Below are positions 28,697-38,944 of a DNA stretch of 49,180 nucleotides, in pieces. The notes under the pieces were generated by a model. That model ran no database searches. It was not told the origin of the DNA and saw only the letters and a list, made by a program, of their open reading frames with translations. The DNA comes from Bacillota bacterium. Lineage in GTDB: Bacteria; Bacillota; Sulfobacillia; JAUYEF01. Both the position numbers and the translations under genes were made by a program. Numbering within the stretch: the first letter of the stretch is position 1; the number at the start of each line of letters is the position of its first letter. The stretch spans positions 1 to 49,180 of the forward strand of contig JAUYEF010000134.1 of NCBI GenBank assembly GCA_030691635.1, in the 5' to 3' direction.

Positions 28697-30379
28697 ATGG
28701 AGGTGTCTCGGTTGCCAGGTAGTGTGTCCGGCTCAAGACTGGTGTCGGCGCCCCGCGGCACGACGCTGTCCTGCAAGGCGTGGCCGCAGGAAGCGGCCAT
28801 GAGGATGATCATGAACAACCTCGACCCTGAGGTGGCGGAGAAGCCCCAGGAACTCATCGTATACGGCGGCACGGGCAAGGCCGCGCGCAACTGGGAGTGC
28901 TTCGATGCCATCGTTTCTTCCCTTAAGACGCTTGATGACGACGAGACTCTGCTTGTCCAGTCCGGCAAGCCTGTCGGTGTGTTCCGCACCCACGAGCTCG
29001 CGCCACGCGTCCTCATCTCCAACGCGATGCTGGTGCCCGCATGGGCCACCTGGAAGAACTTCTGGGAGCTCGAACAGCGCGGCCTGACCATGTTCGGCCA
29101 GATGACGGCCGGCAGCTGGATCTATATCGGAAGCCAGGGTATCCTGCAGGGAACGTATGAGACTCTCGCGGAGGTCGCAAGACAGCATTTCGGCGGTAGT
29201 CTGGCTGGAAGGCTCGTGCTGACCGCGGGGCTCGGGGGCATGGGCGGCGCCCAGCCCCTGGCAGTGACGATGAACGAGGGAGTCGCGCTTGTGGTTGAGG
29301 TGGACCCAGGGCGGATCCGGCGGCGGCTGGAGACAGGCTACCTGGACGTCGTCGCGGAAAGCCTCGAGCACGGCCTGGCCATGGCGCTGGAGGCGAAGCG
29401 AGAGAAGCGGGCGTTGTCGGTGGCGATTGTCGGGAACGCGTCGGATGTGCATCCGGAGATCGTCCGTCGGTGCATAGTGCCGGATGCCGTGACCGACCAG
29501 ACATCGGCGCATGACGCGCTCGACGGGTATGTCCCAGGACGCATGGGTTACGAGGAAGCCAAAGACCTCAGGCGCAAAGACCGCGACGCCTACCTGGAAG
29601 CCTCCATGAGCAGCATGGCGCGGCACTGCGAGGCCATGGTGGCGATGAAGGACCAGGGAGCGGTGGTGTTCGACTACGGCAACAACCTCCGTGCTCAGGC
29701 ACAGATCGCCGGGTTCTCCAGGGCTTTCGACTACCCTGGGTTCGTGCCGGCCTACATCAGGCCGCTGTTCTGCGAGGGGAAGGGACCCTTCAGGTGGGTC
29801 GCGCTTTCAGGCAACCCGGAAGACATACTGACCACCGACAGGGCTGTGCTCGACCTGTTCCCGCGCAACGAGGCGCTCAGGCGGTGGATAACGCTCGCTG
29901 AGAAGCGTGTGAAGTTCCAGGGTTTGCCCTCCAGGATATGCTGGCTGGGGTACGGCGAGCGCAGGGAATTCGGGCTTGCGATCAACGACCTGGTGCGCTC
30001 GGGAAAACTCAAGGCCCCAATCGTCATCGGCCGTGACCACCTGGACACGGGCTCGGTCGCCTCACCCAACAGGGAAACCGAAGGCATGAGAGACGGGAGC
30101 GACGCCATCGCGGACTGGCCGGTGCTGAACGCCCTGCTGAACACGTCTGCGGGCGCTACATGGGTCTCGGTCCACCACGGCGGAGGGGTCGGCATCGGCT
30201 ACTCGATCCACGCCGGGATGGTGGTGGTCGCCGACGGCACGGATCAGGCCGCATGGAGGCTCGACAGGGTGCTGACCACCGACCCGGGTTCCGGCGTGAT
30301 GAGGCACGCCGATGCTGGGTACCCGCGAGCCGTCGAGTTCGCCAAAGAGTCCGGGATCAAGATACCCATGCTGAAATAG
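28697..30379 (+). CDS. hutU: Urocanate hydratase
   Basis: [145 protein letters not shown]. Confidence 0.96.
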   Translation: MEVSRLPGSVSGSRLVSAPRGTTLSCKAWPQEAAMRMIMNNLDPEVAEKPQELIVYGGTGKAARNWECFDAIVSSLKTLDDDETLLVQSGKPVGVFRTHELAPRVLISNAMLVPAWATWKNFWELEQRGLTMFGQMTAGSWIYIGSQGILQGTYETLAEVARQHFGGSLAGRLVLTAGLGGMGGAQPLAVTMNEGVALVVEVDPGRIRRRLETGYLDVVAESLEHGLAMALEAKREKRALSVAIVGNASDVHPEIVRRCIVPDAVTDQTSAHDALDGYVPGRMGYEEAKDLRRKDRDAYLEASMSSMARHCEAMVAMKDQGAVVFDYGNNLRAQAQIAGFSRAFDYPGFVPAYIRPLFCEGKGPFRWVALSGNPEDILTTDRAVLDLFPRNEALRRWITLAEKRVKFQGLPSRICWLGYGERREFGLAINDLVRSGKLKAPIVIGRDHLDTGSVASPNRETEGMRDGSDAIADWPVLNALLNTSAGATWVSVHHGGGVGIGYSIHAGMVVVADGTDQAAWRLDRVLTTDPGSGVMRHADAGYPRAVEFAKESGIKIPMLK

Positions 30380-30411
30380 GGATCGTGCCCCTTCACTTGC
30401 TTGACAGGCTG

Positions 30412-30447
30412 CCGCCTCCATCTGTTTTCAAACAGAACTGGAGGCGG
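30412..30447 (+). terminator. Terminator-like hairpin after hutU
   Basis: CCGCCTCCA-TCTGTTT-tc-AAACAGA-ac-TGGAGGCGG, nested 9+7 bp stem with a 2-nt bulge; weak T-rich tail (tgtggttttgtg). Confidence 0.7.
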
Positions 30448-30522
30448 TGTGGTTTTGTGAAGGAAGAGAATGGTAATTGTAGAACGTATGAGCAGTGAGT
30501 CCCCGCTCTAGGAGGTGCCGCA

Positions 30523-32382
30523 ATGTGCGCGATGGTTGGAGCGATTGTCGGTGAGCGCGAGCTGGCGGAGATCATTACGCAAGTCTCGCACCAGATGGGG
30601 CAGGATGTGCCCTGCGTGGAGACCACGCCTGAGGGGCTTGTAGGAGCTCTCCGGCTCATGGAACCGCACGGAGTCAGGGCGCTGATCAGTTCAGGCAGGC
30701 TGGTCGACCTGTTGAAATCCGCGACGTCCTTGCCTGTCGTGCCGTGCAATCCCAGCTCGTACGATCTCACCCTCGCCATAGCGAGAGCCAGGGCATACTC
30801 AACAAAGATAGCTTTCCTGTACTTCGGTGAACTGCCCATCAACCTTGGGGAAATGGAAGACTGCCTGGGGATCTCCGTCGGGGCGTTCCAGTCCGGCAGA
30901 AACGCCCAGGACGTGAGGAAGGGGCTCGATCAGGTCAGGGCGGACGGGTATGACGTGCTCGTCAGCGGCGGGGCTGTCGCCGCCATGGCCAGGGGCATGG
31001 GGCTTTCCTCTGTGGCGGTCCGGACAGGCAACGCGACCGTCCGGGAATGCATCGATTCCGCCCTTGATGTTGTCCGCACACAGCAGGCTGGAGAAAGGCG
31101 CACCGCGGCGGCGCAGGCGGCGGTCGAATCTGTGGGCGTCGGGCTCATGGTGACCGAGCGTGACGGCACGGTGCTGTTGATGAACTCAAGCGCCCGGGAC
31201 ATTTCGGGCACGGCCGTCGCCTCTCTGGCGCAGGATGTGCTCGGCCCTGGCTTGTGGGACAGGCTTTCGCCGGGTGGGTCGGCAGTGGCGACCGTCGGCA
31301 AAAGCAGGGTGGTCGTGGACGTGCAGGCCGGCCAGAAGGCCCGGGAGTTCCGCACAGTCGCCATGTTTGACCCACCGGTGCTGCGGCGCTACCTGGCGAT
31401 GCTTTCCGAAGAGACGCTCCTGGCCCCGGAACCCAAGCCCAGCGGCGAGATGGTTATGGCCTCTCCGGAGATGCAGAGCCTCTTGGCGCGCGCGCAGGAC
31501 CTGGCGCGAGGTGACGCCAACGTGCTGGTATTCGGAGAGCCCGGAGCGGGCAAGAGGACTGTGGCTTTCGCGCTCCATTCTGAGAGCCGGAGGCAGCGGG
31601 CGCCGTATTGCCAGATCAACTCGATGTTGCCTGACAACACCGTGCTCTTCGACCTTACCGGAACCTCTCGGCCGGAGGGAGAGGCCTCAGTGCTGGAGCG
31701 GGCCAGCGGTGGGACAGTGTACGTCCACGAGTGCTGGAACCTGAGTGTTGAGGCCCAACGGGTGCTGCTCGAAGCCTCAGAGAGGAAGATGCTTCGCAGG
31801 CAGGACGGCTCCAGGATACCATGCGACGTCCGCATCATGCTGGGTTCGTCCCGGCCGCTCCGCGAGCTGGTGGAGAGGGGCGCCTTCCTCCCCGAGCTCT
31901 ACAATGCGGCGGCGTCCCAGGCTTTGAGGGTGTCTCCGCTGCGTGAGCGGCAGGAGGACATACACCCTTTGCTGGAGTCCTTCTTGAAACGTGAGGGAGT
32001 GCTCGATGGGGCGGTCTCGCCATCTCTCAAGCGCAGGCTTTTGGCCTACCAGTGGCCGGGCAACTGCGCGGAGGTCAAGAACCTCGCCGCGCGGCTGGCG
32101 TCTTTCTACCGCACATTCCCGTCGGCCAACAGGGCATCCCTGGAAAGGGTCGCGTTTGATGAGATTGAGGCGGAGATGCCGTCTGTCCTCCCAAGACAGG
32201 AGGGCATGCTGACCTTGAAGCTCGGCACCATGGAATTCCTTGAAGAGCAGATCCTCGAGCAGATGGAGCGCCTCTCTGGTGGCAACAGGTCAGAGATGGC
32301 GCGGAGGCTCGGTGTGAGCAGGACGACGCTATGGAAGAAGATGCTGCACGGAAGACAGGCGGCAGCGGGCGAAGAGGAGTAG
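30523..32382 (+). CDS. PrpR N-terminal (propionate-regulator-like) sensor + PAS-like + AAA+ + Fis-type HTH transcriptional regulator
   Basis: N-terminus RALISSGRLVDLLKSATSLPVVPCNPSSYDLTLAIARARAYSTKIAFLYF; Walker A VLVFGEPGAGKRTVAFALHSES; RVSPLRERQEDIHPLLESFLKR...YQWPGNCAEVKNL; C-terminal HTH LEQMERLSGGNRSEMARRLGVSRTTLWKKM. Confidence 0.85.
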   Translation: MCAMVGAIVGERELAEIITQVSHQMGQDVPCVETTPEGLVGALRLMEPHGVRALISSGRLVDLLKSATSLPVVPCNPSSYDLTLAIARARAYSTKIAFLYFGELPINLGEMEDCLGISVGAFQSGRNAQDVRKGLDQVRADGYDVLVSGGAVAAMARGMGLSSVAVRTGNATVRECIDSALDVVRTQQAGERRTAAAQAAVESVGVGLMVTERDGTVLLMNSSARDISGTAVASLAQDVLGPGLWDRLSPGGSAVATVGKSRVVVDVQAGQKAREFRTVAMFDPPVLRRYLAMLSEETLLAPEPKPSGEMVMASPEMQSLLARAQDLARGDANVLVFGEPGAGKRTVAFALHSESRRQRAPYCQINSMLPDNTVLFDLTGTSRPEGEASVLERASGGTVYVHECWNLSVEAQRVLLEASERKMLRRQDGSRIPCDVRIMLGSSRPLRELVERGAFLPELYNAAASQALRVSPLRERQEDIHPLLESFLKREGVLDGAVSPSLKRRLLAYQWPGNCAEVKNLAARLASFYRTFPSANRASLERVAFDEIEAEMPSVLPRQEGMLTLKLGTMEFLEEQILEQMERLSGGNRSEMARRLGVSRTTLWKKMLHGRQAAAGEEE

Positions 32383-32412
32383 TCCCAGACCTGAGGAAAC
32401 GGGGGAGCGACC

Positions 32413-33564
32413 ATGACCCTGGACCATATCCTGGCAGACGAGAGCGTGCTGCGAGGGCTTGACTTCCTTGAATCTCATGAGGAAGATGTGATAGAAGAGA
32501 TCTCACGGATCGCCGCCATACCTTCCCCGAGCTATCACGAGCAGGAGCTTGCGGAGTACTACGCGGGGAGGCTCAGGGAGGTAGGGGTCGAGGATGTCAC
32601 GATCGACTCCGAGCGCAACGCGTATGGCGTCATCCGGGGCACGGACGGGCATCCGGCATTGCTCATGAACGCCCACCTGGATACTGTGTTCCCTCTCGGG
32701 ACAAACCTTACAGTGAGGCGCGAGGGCTCCAGGCTGTTCGCGCCCGGGATCGGCGACGACTCCACCGGACTGGCGGCCGTGCTGTGGGCCGCGAGGGCGG
32801 TCAAGGAATCCGGCGTCAGGCTCCGTGGCGACCTCATAGTGGCGGGCAACAGCTGCGAGGAAGGGCTCGGCGATCTCAGGGGCATGAAAGCGCTGATGCA
32901 GGCTCTGAAGGGCCGCGTGGACATGGTCGTCCCGGTGGAGCCTTCCAGCCTGGGCAGGATCGCCAACCAGGGCGTCGGTTCGAGGCGCTTCCGGATCACG
33001 GCGCGCACGCATGGAGGGCACAGCTGGGGCGCGTTCGGGAATCCCAGCGCGATCCATGTGCTGTGCCAGGTGGTCGCGGATATCTCTTCGATCAAAGTGC
33101 CGAGGGAGCCGAAGACCACGTATAACGTTGGCAAGTTCTCGGGTGGTGTTTCCGTGAACACAATAGCGCCGGAGGCGACCCTGGAACTGGACATGAGGTC
33201 GGTCGACGCCACAGAGCTCGCAAACGTCGAAGAAAAGGTACACTCGATCCTGGCGGCTCGTTCCAGGGAATCCGGGGTGGCGCTGGAGACGGTCCTGGTC
33301 GGAGACCGGCCTCCGGGCACGACGCCCGAGTCGCATCCTCTTATATCGAAGATACGTGAGGTCCACGGTGCGCTCGGCATCAAGTCGTTCCTGCATGCCG
33401 GCAGCACGGATGCGAATGTTCCGATGTGGATGGGCGTTCCCGCCGCCACGGTCGGCGTCACGACAGGCGGGAACGGCCACAGGGTGGACGAGTATATCGA
33501 CTTGGAGCCGCTGGGCAAGGGACTCGCGCAGCTGTTCCTGCTGATGACATACCTACTGTCCTGA
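32413..33564 (+). CDS. M20 family metallopeptidase/deacylase
   Basis: PALLMNAHLDTVFPLGTNLT, APGIGDDSTGLAAVLWAARAV, LIVAGNSCEEGLGDLRGMKAL. Confidence 0.88.
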   Translation: MTLDHILADESVLRGLDFLESHEEDVIEEISRIAAIPSPSYHEQELAEYYAGRLREVGVEDVTIDSERNAYGVIRGTDGHPALLMNAHLDTVFPLGTNLTVRREGSRLFAPGIGDDSTGLAAVLWAARAVKESGVRLRGDLIVAGNSCEEGLGDLRGMKALMQALKGRVDMVVPVEPSSLGRIANQGVGSRRFRITARTHGGHSWGAFGNPSAIHVLCQVVADISSIKVPREPKTTYNVGKFSGGVSVNTIAPEATLELDMRSVDATELANVEEKVHSILAARSRESGVALETVLVGDRPPGTTPESHPLISKIREVHGALGIKSFLHAGSTDANVPMWMGVPAATVGVTTGGNGHRVDEYIDLEPLGKGLAQLFLLMTYLLS

Positions 33565-33601
33565 TCGGTATGCACGCAGAAGGGTTCCGGGAGGTGCTTT
33601 C

Positions 33602-36289
33602 ATGAGGCGAATCCAGATCTCGCTTGGGGCGATACTCCTGGCGGCCGGGATAGCGGCCGTGCTGGTGCTGACCACAGCGGGGTTGTTCACCAGCTGGCTC
33701 TGGTTCCAAGAGGTTGGCTACGCCGCCGTGTTCCTGAAGATGATCACAGCGCGTCTCGTGCTCGGTGTGGTCGGGGGTCTGCTGTTCGGCGGGTTCTTGC
33801 TCTTGAACCTGCTGTACGCCAACGGGCTCAAACCACGGATGCAGCTTGTCACCGGCGATGTGATAGAACCCCAGGTGGCAACGCCTTTCCGCGTGGGATT
33901 CCTCGCGCTTCTGGCCGGCGCGGCAGCGGCGTGGGTGGCCGGGTTCTCGCTGTCTCTGCAGTGGCTCGTCGTCCAGAGGTTTTTGAACAGCCAGCCGTTT
34001 GGCCTTGCCGACCCGGTCTTCGGCAGGGACGCAGGTTTCTATGTGTTCGAGCTGCCTTTCTACTCCCTGGTCTACCAATATGTGTTCTCGCTGGTAGTGG
34101 TGAGCATCGCAGGTTCTGCGGCAGTGTACCTGCTGTCCGGCGGCCTGCTCTCCCTGGGGCAGGGACGGCTGAGCTTTCACCCCAGAGCCAAAGTCCACCT
34201 CTCGGTGCTGGCCGGCCTGGCTTTCCTCACGCGGGCCGCCGGGTACTTCATCGAGTTGGCCAGGCTGGTCTATTCGCCCAGAGGAGTGGCGTTTGGAGCG
34301 AGCTACACCGATATTCACGCTGAGATACCTGCGCTGAAGACGCTGATCGCGCTCGCGGTTGTCGCGTCTGTGGTGACGATCCTGACGGCGGCCAGGCGAA
34401 GCGCGCGGCCGGCGATCATAGCGTTCGCCGCTCTTGTGGTTGTGTCGCTGCTCCTCCGCCAGGGCTACACGACACTCGTGCAGCAGATATCCGTTGGGCC
34501 TGACGAGATCGCCAAGGAGCGCCCGTACATCGAGCACAACATCAAAGCGACACGGATAGCGTTCGGGCTCGATCGCGTGAGCGAGCGAGACTACCCGGCG
34601 GAGACAGCTCTGAGCCGCGAATCGCTGCAGCAGAACGCCGACACCATACAGAACATCAGGCTGTGGGACTGGCGTCCGTTGAAGCAGACGTACTCACAGT
34701 TGCAGGAGATCAGGCTTTACTACACGTTCAATGACGTGGACCTCGACAGGTACTTTGTGGACGGGAAATACAAGCAGGTCACCCTGGCCGCGCGAGAGAT
34801 GAACCAGGCGAACCTGGCTCAACAGGCCAAGACGTGGGTCAACCAGCATCTCAAGTTCACCCACGGGTACGGCATGGTGATGAGCCCCGCCAACGAAGTC
34901 GGCCCACAGGGCCTTCCACTGTTCTACGTGAAGGACATACCACCGCGGGCGTCCACCGACATCAAGGTCACCAGACCGGAGATCTACTTCGGCGAGCTGA
35001 CGCGCGAGTACGTGATCGTGAACACGCGCGAAGGCGAGTTCGACTATCCTCTCGGCGACGAGAACGCGCAGACACAGTACCAGGGGAAGGCCGGCATCCC
35101 GGTCGGCTCTTTCATGAGACGGATCGCGTTTGCGCTGAAGTTCCGGAACTACGAGATAGCGCTGGCGAGCGCGATTTCCTCCAAGAGCCGGATGATTATG
35201 AATAGGGACCTCATGACCAGGGTCACAGCCATCGCGCCCTTCCTGCGATACGACAGCGACCCGTACCTGGTCGTCGACGACGGCCGGCTCTTCTGGTTCA
35301 TAGACGCCTACACTGTGTCATCCGGGTTTCCTTACTCGGAGCCGTCGCCTCGCGGGTTCAACTACATCCGGAACTCGGTGAAGGTGGTCATAGACGCATA
35401 TGAGGGAGACACGAAGTTCTACCTGTTCGACACCATCGACCCGGTGGTGAAGAGCTACTCGGCCATATTCCCGACGCTCTTCCGGCCGTTCAGCGAGATG
35501 CCGGAAGGTCTGAAGAAGCATATCAGGTACCCCGCCGACCTGTTCGAAGTGCAGGCCGCGATGTACACGACATACCACATGCAGGACCCGGTCGTCTACT
35601 ACAACAAAGAAGACCTCTGGAGCCTGCCGGCTCAGGGCAAGCAGGGCGGGCAGCAGGCCATGGAGTCGTACTACATGATCATGAGGCTGCCCGGCGAGAA
35701 GAACGCGGAATACGTGCTGTTGATGCCCTTCACTCCGTCCAAGAAACAGAACATGATAGCCTGGCTGGCGGCGCGGTCCGACGAGCCGAACTACGGGCAG
35801 CTGGCGCTGTTCAAGTTCCCGAAGGACAAGCTGATCTACGGCCCGTCCCAGGTTGACGCGCGTATAGACCAGGACGCCGAAATATCTCCCAAGCTCACGC
35901 TCTGGGGACAGGCGGGGTCGCAGGTCATCAGGGGCAACATGCTGGTCATCCCGATCAACGGGTCCATACTCTACGTTGAGCCGATGTACCTCCAGTCGGC
36001 GGATACCAAGCTTCCTGAGCTGAAGAGGATAATCGTGGCCTACGGCGACCGGGTGGTCATGGAGGACACGCTCGAGAAGGCGCTCACGGCGATATTCGGG
36101 GCGGCCACGCAGCAGCCGGGGCCCCAGCCGCCGTCGGGCACGGAGACCGTGCAGCAGTTGATCGCGAGAGCGGTCACGCTTTACAACGAAGCACGGCGGG
36201 CGATACAGGCGGGCGACTGGGCGGCGTACGGGAACCTGCAGAGACAGCTCGGGGAAGTGCTGAGCCAGCTCGAGAACAGGTCCCGGTAG
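33602..36289 (+). CDS. UPF0182 family membrane protein
   Basis: Seven hydrophobic N-terminal segments, then RPYIEHNIKATRIAFGLD, NIRLWDWRPLKQTYSQLQEIRLYYTFNDVDLDRY, KFTHGYGMVMSPANEV, PEIYFGELTREYVIVNT, YGPSQVDARIDQDAEISPKLTLWGQAGSQVIRGNMLVIPI. Confidence 0.94.
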   Translation: MRRIQISLGAILLAAGIAAVLVLTTAGLFTSWLWFQEVGYAAVFLKMITARLVLGVVGGLLFGGFLLLNLLYANGLKPRMQLVTGDVIEPQVATPFRVGFLALLAGAAAAWVAGFSLSLQWLVVQRFLNSQPFGLADPVFGRDAGFYVFELPFYSLVYQYVFSLVVVSIAGSAAVYLLSGGLLSLGQGRLSFHPRAKVHLSVLAGLAFLTRAAGYFIELARLVYSPRGVAFGASYTDIHAEIPALKTLIALAVVASVVTILTAARRSARPAIIAFAALVVVSLLLRQGYTTLVQQISVGPDEIAKERPYIEHNIKATRIAFGLDRVSERDYPAETALSRESLQQNADTIQNIRLWDWRPLKQTYSQLQEIRLYYTFNDVDLDRYFVDGKYKQVTLAAREMNQANLAQQAKTWVNQHLKFTHGYGMVMSPANEVGPQGLPLFYVKDIPPRASTDIKVTRPEIYFGELTREYVIVNTREGEFDYPLGDENAQTQYQGKAGIPVGSFMRRIAFALKFRNYEIALASAISSKSRMIMNRDLMTRVTAIAPFLRYDSDPYLVVDDGRLFWFIDAYTVSSGFPYSEPSPRGFNYIRNSVKVVIDAYEGDTKFYLFDTIDPVVKSYSAIFPTLFRPFSEMPEGLKKHIRYPADLFEVQAAMYTTYHMQDPVVYYNKEDLWSLPAQGKQGGQQAMESYYMIMRLPGEKNAEYVLLMPFTPSKKQNMIAWLAARSDEPNYGQLALFKFPKDKLIYGPSQVDARIDQDAEISPKLTLWGQAGSQVIRGNMLVIPINGSILYVEPMYLQSADTKLPELKRIIVAYGDRVVMEDTLEKALTAIFGAATQQPGPQPPSGTETVQQLIARAVTLYNEARRAIQAGDWAAYGNLQRQLGEVLSQLENRSR

Positions 36290-36319
36290 TCTCAACAGCA
36301 TATCGGAGGTGTTTGTGGG

Positions 36320-37615
36320 TTGCAGCACATCAGGATAGAGGACGCAGCAGGGTACGTGGGAGAAGAAGTCGAGATACGCGGCTGGGTGTACAATAAGCGT
36401 TCCTCCGGCAAGGTGCGCTTTCTCATAATACGCGACGGCACCGGCTTCATGCAGTCAGTGGCTGCAGCCGGCGACATGGCGCAAGACGGGTTCGAACTGA
36501 CCGACAGCGTCACTCAGGAATCCTCGGTCATAGCCCATGGCACCGTCCGCGCGGACTCCCGCGCGCCCGGCGGGCATGAACTTCTGCTCACAGGCCTCAA
36601 GCTGGTGGCGCTCGCCGAGGAGTACCCTCTCGCGCTGAAAGAGCACGGCACGGACTTCCTGATGGACCACAGGCACCTCTGGCTCAGGACGCCGAGGCAG
36701 CATGCCATAATGCGGGTGCGGTCAGAGGTCATCCGGGCGATACGCGACTGGCTGGACGACAATGGCTTCATCCTGATCGACACGCCCATACTCACGCCTG
36801 CGGCGTGCGAGGGCACCACCACACTGTTCGAGACGACCTACTTTGAGGAGAAGGCGTACCTGGCCCAGAGCGGCCAGCTGTACAACGAAGCGGACATCGG
36901 CGCGTTCGGTCGCGTGTACTGCTTCGGGCCGACCTTCCGGGCGGAGAAGTCTAAGACCAGACGGCACCTCACGGAATTTTGGATGGTCGAGCCGGAGGCG
37001 GCCTTCTGCGACTTCGAAGAGAACATGGTCATCCAGGAGAACCTGGTGTCCTTCATCGTGTCTAGAGTGCTCGAGCGGCGAACCGCCGAACTCGAGACAA
37101 TCGGCAGGGATATCGAGCCGCTCAAGCGCGTCAAGCCACCTTTCGCGAGGGTCACATACGATGAAGCAATAGACATCATCAACAAGCAGGGCGCGGGCCC
37201 GGTGAGCTGGGGCGACGACTTTGGCGCGCCGCATGAGACCGCCGTTGCGAGAGCTTTCGACAAGCCCGTGTTCGTGATGAAATACCCGGCCGCGATCAAG
37301 GCGTTCTACATGAAGCCGGATGCCGCACGGCCGGAAGTGGTGCTCGGTTCGGACCTGCTGGCGCCTGAAGGATACGGCGAGATCATCGGCGGCGGTGAGC
37401 GCATCGACGAGAAAGAGCTGCTCATACGGCGCATACGAGAGCACAACCTGCCCATGGAAGCGTTCAAGTGGTACATCGACCTCAGGCGTTACGGGGCGGT
37501 CCCGCACAGTGGGTTCGGGCTCGGCATCGAGCGTTCTGTGGCCTGGATCTGCAATCTGGAGCACGTCCGTGAGACGATACCGTTCCCGCGGCTGCTCAAC
37601 AGGATGTACCCTTAG
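36320..37615 (+). CDS. asnS: Asparaginyl-tRNA synthetase
   Basis: Anticodon-binding OB fold [30 protein letters not shown]; class II motifs [25 protein letters not shown] and [10 protein letters not shown]...[17 protein letters not shown] start. Confidence 0.92.
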   Translation: MQHIRIEDAAGYVGEEVEIRGWVYNKRSSGKVRFLIIRDGTGFMQSVAAAGDMAQDGFELTDSVTQESSVIAHGTVRADSRAPGGHELLLTGLKLVALAEEYPLALKEHGTDFLMDHRHLWLRTPRQHAIMRVRSEVIRAIRDWLDDNGFILIDTPILTPAACEGTTTLFETTYFEEKAYLAQSGQLYNEADIGAFGRVYCFGPTFRAEKSKTRRHLTEFWMVEPEAAFCDFEENMVIQENLVSFIVSRVLERRTAELETIGRDIEPLKRVKPPFARVTYDEAIDIINKQGAGPVSWGDDFGAPHETAVARAFDKPVFVMKYPAAIKAFYMKPDAARPEVVLGSDLLAPEGYGEIIGGGERIDEKELLIRRIREHNLPMEAFKWYIDLRRYGAVPHSGFGLGIERSVAWICNLEHVRETIPFPRLLNRMYP

Positions 37616-37639
37616 CGCGAGATCACGCTCCGAGTCATC

Positions 37640-37688
37640 AAGCCCCCAGGGCCCCAATAGGCTATGTTAGCCGGGTCCGAGGGGGCTT
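37640..37688 (+). terminator. Candidate structured terminator between asnS and dacF
   Basis: AAGCCCCC (37640-37647) / GGGGGCTT (37681-37688) enclosing GGCTA-tgt-TAGCC, followed by tgtcgttg; weak T tract. Confidence 0.4.
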
Positions 37689-38860
37689 TGTCGTTGCGCA
37701 GCAGAGCATATACACGCATCTTCGCCCTGCTGTTCCTCGTGGTGGTGACCGCCGCGCCCCTGCGTCCGGCAAGAGCGGCGAGCTCTTCCGTCGCTTCCCC
37801 CAGGATAACGGCCGACGCAGGCATCCTGATGGACTTCACCACAGGAGTGGTGCTGTTCGAGAAGAAGGCTCACGAGCTTCGCCACCCCGCGAGCCTCACC
37901 AAGATCATGACCGCCATCGTCGTCCTCGAGACATGCGGGCTGCAAGACGTCGTGACGGTCACGACGGAGGCGACGCGCGTCTCCGGCTCGCGGGCCGGCA
38001 TAAGGCCCGGCCAGAAGTTCACCGTCGAAGACATGCTCTACTCGCTGCTGCTGGAGTCGGCCAATGACGTGGCGCTTGCCCTCGCGGTCCATGTGGCCGG
38101 CTCGGTCCCATGGTTTGCCAAGATCATGAACGAGAAGGCCTGGGAGGCAGGCGCGAGGAACACACACTTCTCCAACCCGCACGGGCTCACCGAGCCAGAC
38201 CACCTTGCCACGGCTTACGATCTGGCTCTGCTGGCCCGGCACGCGCTCCGCTACCCGCTTTTCGCCGAAGCGGTGAGAACGCGTGTCGCGGAGATCGACA
38301 GGCTGGACAAGCCAGTGGTGCTGCGTCTCCACAACACCAACAAGCTCTTGCAGCATTTCGAAGGGGCGGATGGCGTGAAGACCGGCACCACAAGCGCCTC
38401 AGGACGATCGCTGGTGGCCTCCGCCACAAGAGACGACCACAAGCTGGTGAGCGTCGTGCTGCACAGCGACTCGCGCTGGGACGATGCTGCCAGGCTGCTG
38501 GACTACGGTTTCGACAGGTTCGTGCTGCTTTTTCCCTACAGGCGCGGCGACATGGTCCAGACAGTGAGGGTCAAGGGCGGCATGGAAAGCAGGGCCACGC
38601 TGGTCGCCGGGGACGACCTTGCGGTCGTCGCGCCTCGCGAGTACGCCTTACGCCTGGAACTGTCCGACCTTCCTCGGACCATCGATGCCCCTTGCCTGAC
38701 CACCAGGCCTGCTTGCCGGCTGGCTGCGTTCCTTGACGGGCGCGAGCTTGCATCCATACCCCTCTACCCAAAGCGCGACGTCAGGCCCCGTACCCTCTGG
38801 CGGATATTCCTCGCTCACGTGCTCTTGCCGCTGTCCAGGCTGCTCTCCGGTGCAGGATAG
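37688..38860 (+). CDS. D-alanyl-D-alanine carboxypeptidase (DacF-like, S11 family)
   Basis: Signal peptide, HPASLTKIMTAIVVLE (SxxK), SANDVALALA (SxN), DGVKTGTTSASG (KTG). The track start 37664 lies inside the inverted repeat; TTG 37688/37694 is more plausible. Confidence 0.9.
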   Translation: MSLRSRAYTRIFALLFLVVVTAAPLRPARAASSSVASPRITADAGILMDFTTGVVLFEKKAHELRHPASLTKIMTAIVVLETCGLQDVVTVTTEATRVSGSRAGIRPGQKFTVEDMLYSLLLESANDVALALAVHVAGSVPWFAKIMNEKAWEAGARNTHFSNPHGLTEPDHLATAYDLALLARHALRYPLFAEAVRTRVAEIDRLDKPVVLRLHNTNKLLQHFEGADGVKTGTTSASGRSLVASATRDDHKLVSVVLHSDSRWDDAARLLDYGFDRFVLLFPYRRGDMVQTVRVKGGMESRATLVAGDDLAVVAPREYALRLELSDLPRTIDAPCLTTRPACRLAAFLDGRELASIPLYPKRDVRPRTLWRIFLAHVLLPLSRLLSGAG

Positions 38861-38944
38861 ACTCGCCGTGTTGCCGAAAAACTAGGGCAGATTGGAGTCC
38901 CGGCCCCGGCGCGCGCTGGTGGCGTCCGGCCGGATGACGGGAGA

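Noticed and set aside
33458-34537. 359-aa minus-strand ORF opposite UPF0182
   Set aside because: Shadow ORF; UPF0182 membrane protein on + strand is clear.
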